Shown here: positions 39,396 through 40,409 of the stretch, one piece after another
How positions within the stretch are numbered: position 1 is the first letter of the stretch
Layout of the letters: every line of letters starts with the position of its first letter
Assembly (NCBI GenBank): GCA_934130405.1
Contig: CAKOXX010000012.1
Location: 1-40,409 of the forward strand
Reading direction: 5' to 3'
Source: an uncultured Bacilli bacterium
Lineage (GTDB): Bacteria > Bacillota_I > Bacilli_A > RF39 > UBA660
Length of the DNA stretch: 40,409 nt
Notes under the pieces: generated by a model
What the model was told of the DNA's origin: nothing
Databases searched by the model: none
What the model saw: only the letters and a program-made list of their open reading frames with translations
Made by a program: the position numbers and the translations under genes

Positions 39396-39515
39396 TTAAT
39401 TAGATTGAATAAATACCCCCCCCCAGGTTAATTTATGGTTAACTTGAGGACTTAAGCAAATTATGTAGAAAGAACGAACAATTTTTTTAATTTTATTTAA
39501 GTAAACATTGGTCAT
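39396..39515 (-). CDS. Leader peptide ORF 3 (39 residues, KLTWGGV motif)
   Basis: ATG 39515 follows AGTAGGGAT. The N-terminus (MTNVYLNKIKKIVRSF) is basic and unrelated to leader ORFs 1 and 2. The second half, YIICLSPQVNHKLTWGGVFI, aligns with them and ends QSN. The G9 run again lies in TWGGV. The divergence of the first half with conservation of the second argues that the motif, as peptide or as DNA, is what matters. The promoter is at 39614-39586, and the leader terminator lies at 39330-39364. Confidence 0.6.
   Translation of the reverse strand: MTNVYLNKIKKIVRSFYIICLSPQVNHKLTWGGVFIQSN
39416..39424. repeat. Homopolymer C9 (G9 on the gene strand), copy 3
   Basis: Nine C in a row on the plus strand, in the same leader-ORF context as copies 1 and 2. 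Confidence 0.85.
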
Positions 39516-39585
39516 TATTCAATCCCTACTCTCTAGATGTCTTCAATACTTATAGCGGAAAAATATCAGTATTTTTGACATTCTA

Positions 39586-39614
39586 ATCATATCATGTTTA
39601 ATAACTTTTTGCAA
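39586..39614 (-). promoter_or_regulatory. Promoter of leader ORF 3 and surface copy 3
   Basis: TTGCAA (39614-39609) and TATGAT (39591-39586) on the minus strand have a 17-base spacer with TGA before the -10. The leader before ATG 39515 is about 64 bases. Confidence 0.6.
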
Positions 39615-39718
39615 TAAATAATTCTGTATATTGTAAACTTTTGTCAGTATTGTACATTTTTTTTATATCTATATATCTTTTAATGTGTTATGATGATTGT
39701 AAGATAGGAGGAGTGTGT

Positions 39719-40357
39719 ATGATTAAAAATAATAAAATAATTATAATAATATTAGTAAGTGCCATAATTATTGTAATGGGAGGAGGATATATAGTTTATA
39801 AAAATTCTAGTTTAAAAAACAATTACACTGAAACATCTAAAGACGATGACCTTAATAATACTGACAATAATAACAATGAAAACACAAATTCTAATGCTAC
39901 TACTAGTTATAATCAAGAAGAAATATTAGCACTTGGTAATGAGTTATGGTTATATGCCTATGAAACTTTCTGGGGATATAACCCAGTTAAAAATAATTCT
40001 GGAGAAATTTGCAAAACTAGTAGTGAAGAAGTAAGAAAAAAATATACAACTGATGCAAAGATATCACCTTTACCAAGCGAAGATGGTAGTAATGAATATA
40101 TAATAACAACAGATAAATACATTGAATATTTTAAGAAAATGTGTGATGGTTCAGGTGGAAGGGGTGGAGATCAGTCCTACAAAGATACTACTCTTGCTAT
40201 AAGTGATGTTCAAGAGGACAAAATCACCTTTATTGCTACTTCATCTTACTGCGACTCTAGTTTTTGTCAAAGTTCCAATGAAACTGTAAAAGAAAGAAAA
40301 AGAAATTTTGTCATAAAGAAGCAAAATGGAAATGAGTGTGTAAGAAATTCTGTGTAA
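39719..40357 (+). CDS. Membrane-anchored extracellular protein of unknown function
   Basis: The 212-residue protein has a hydrophobic anchor (residues 7-25), an Asn/Asp-rich linker (about 35-65) and an external domain from about 66 on (ILALGNELWLYAYETFWGY). Six cysteines are in the external domain. ATG 39719 follows GGAGGAG; an extended -10 (TGT-TATGAT, 39689-39694) lies upstream. It is divergent from the surface-protein array. The last residues (NGNECVRNSV) look odd: another frame from about 40337 reads CKKFCVNGI before a stop, so a recent frameshift at a GTGTGT run is possible. Family not recognised. Confidence 0.65.
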   Translation: MIKNNKIIIIILVSAIIIVMGGGYIVYKNSSLKNNYTETSKDDDLNNTDNNNNENTNSNATTSYNQEEILALGNELWLYAYETFWGYNPVKNNSGEICKTSSEEVRKKYTTDAKISPLPSEDGSNEYIITTDKYIEYFKKMCDGSGGRGGDQSYKDTTLAISDVQEDKITFIATSSYCDSSFCQSSNETVKERKRNFVIKKQNGNECVRNSV

Positions 40358-40380
40358 ATGGAATCTAACCACGATATTTT

Positions 40381-40405
40381 GAAACCTTAATCGGTTTCTT
40401 TTTTT
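40381..40405 (+). terminator. Strong intrinsic terminator
   Basis: GAAACC-ttaatc-GGTTTC is followed by seven T. It closes the last gene of the window. Confidence 0.9.
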
Positions 40406-40409
40406 GTTA

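Noticed and set aside
33450..39515. CRISPR array or other regularly spaced repeats
   Set aside because: The repeats are about 2 kb apart and contain genes; no short direct repeats with even spacers occur in the window.

Overview
The window is AT-rich DNA that uses the standard bacterial code: TGA, TAA and TAG all act as stops. Genes are tightly packed, with Firmicutes-type ribosome binding sites, consensus SigA promoters and short U-tract terminators. The content points to a wall-bearing, low-GC member of the Bacilli close to the uncultured gut lineages near Erysipelotrichales, RF39 and Mollicutes. The markers are an N-terminally shortened ClpB under CIRCE control, two FemAB ligases around a MurJ-type flippase, VanY, TruA-L13-S9, and SipW-type surface proteins. 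That placement is inference.

Layout. 1-500: regulatory DNA with a 28-bp palindrome, terminators and a self-contained transcription unit for a 27-residue peptide. 544-1843: an MqsR-like toxin with an MqsA/Panacea antitoxin. 1888-4020: a MerR regulator divergent from an aldo/keto reductase and a membrane-anchored flavodoxin. The promoter between them has the 19-bp spacer typical of MerR targets. 4076-9454: DUF4230 protein, AarF/UbiB kinase-like protein, DUF4186 protein, a UvrD-type helicase and a ZIP transporter. 9455-10455: an isolated phage-type endolysin and holin-like gene. 10504-15267: TraX, S9, L13 with its leader, TruA, two EcfA-like proteins with destroyed ATPase motifs, and a short-chain dehydrogenase. 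15518-20216: an M3-like peptidase, a GH31 glycosidase and VanY. 20293-22962: a lineage-specific family of small membrane proteins (three genes and one remnant) and an unknown protein. 23089-26015: patatin, a radical SAM protein and an Ig-like surface protein. 26022-31199: FemAB-MurJ, a second FemAB, a Cse60-like protein and a DUF1963 protein. 31274-33385: ClpB.

The most unusual part is 33450-39620. A unit made of promoter, tiny ORF, intrinsic terminator and large surface-protein gene is repeated three times in tandem. Each tiny ORF ends in a conserved KLTWGGV motif encoded by an exact run of nine G. There is no room for a promoter between the leader terminator and the large gene, so the large genes probably depend on read-through. 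The architecture suggests leader-peptide attenuation, slippage-based phase variation, or both. The C-terminal segments of the three surface proteins are locally very variable next to a constant FG[VT]RPVINL motif.

A second anomaly is the ECF transporter locus. The usual order ecfA1-ecfA2-ecfT-truA-rplM-rpsI is kept, but both ATPases have lost catalytic residues and ecfT is absent. No tRNA, rRNA, CRISPR array, transposase or integrase was seen.
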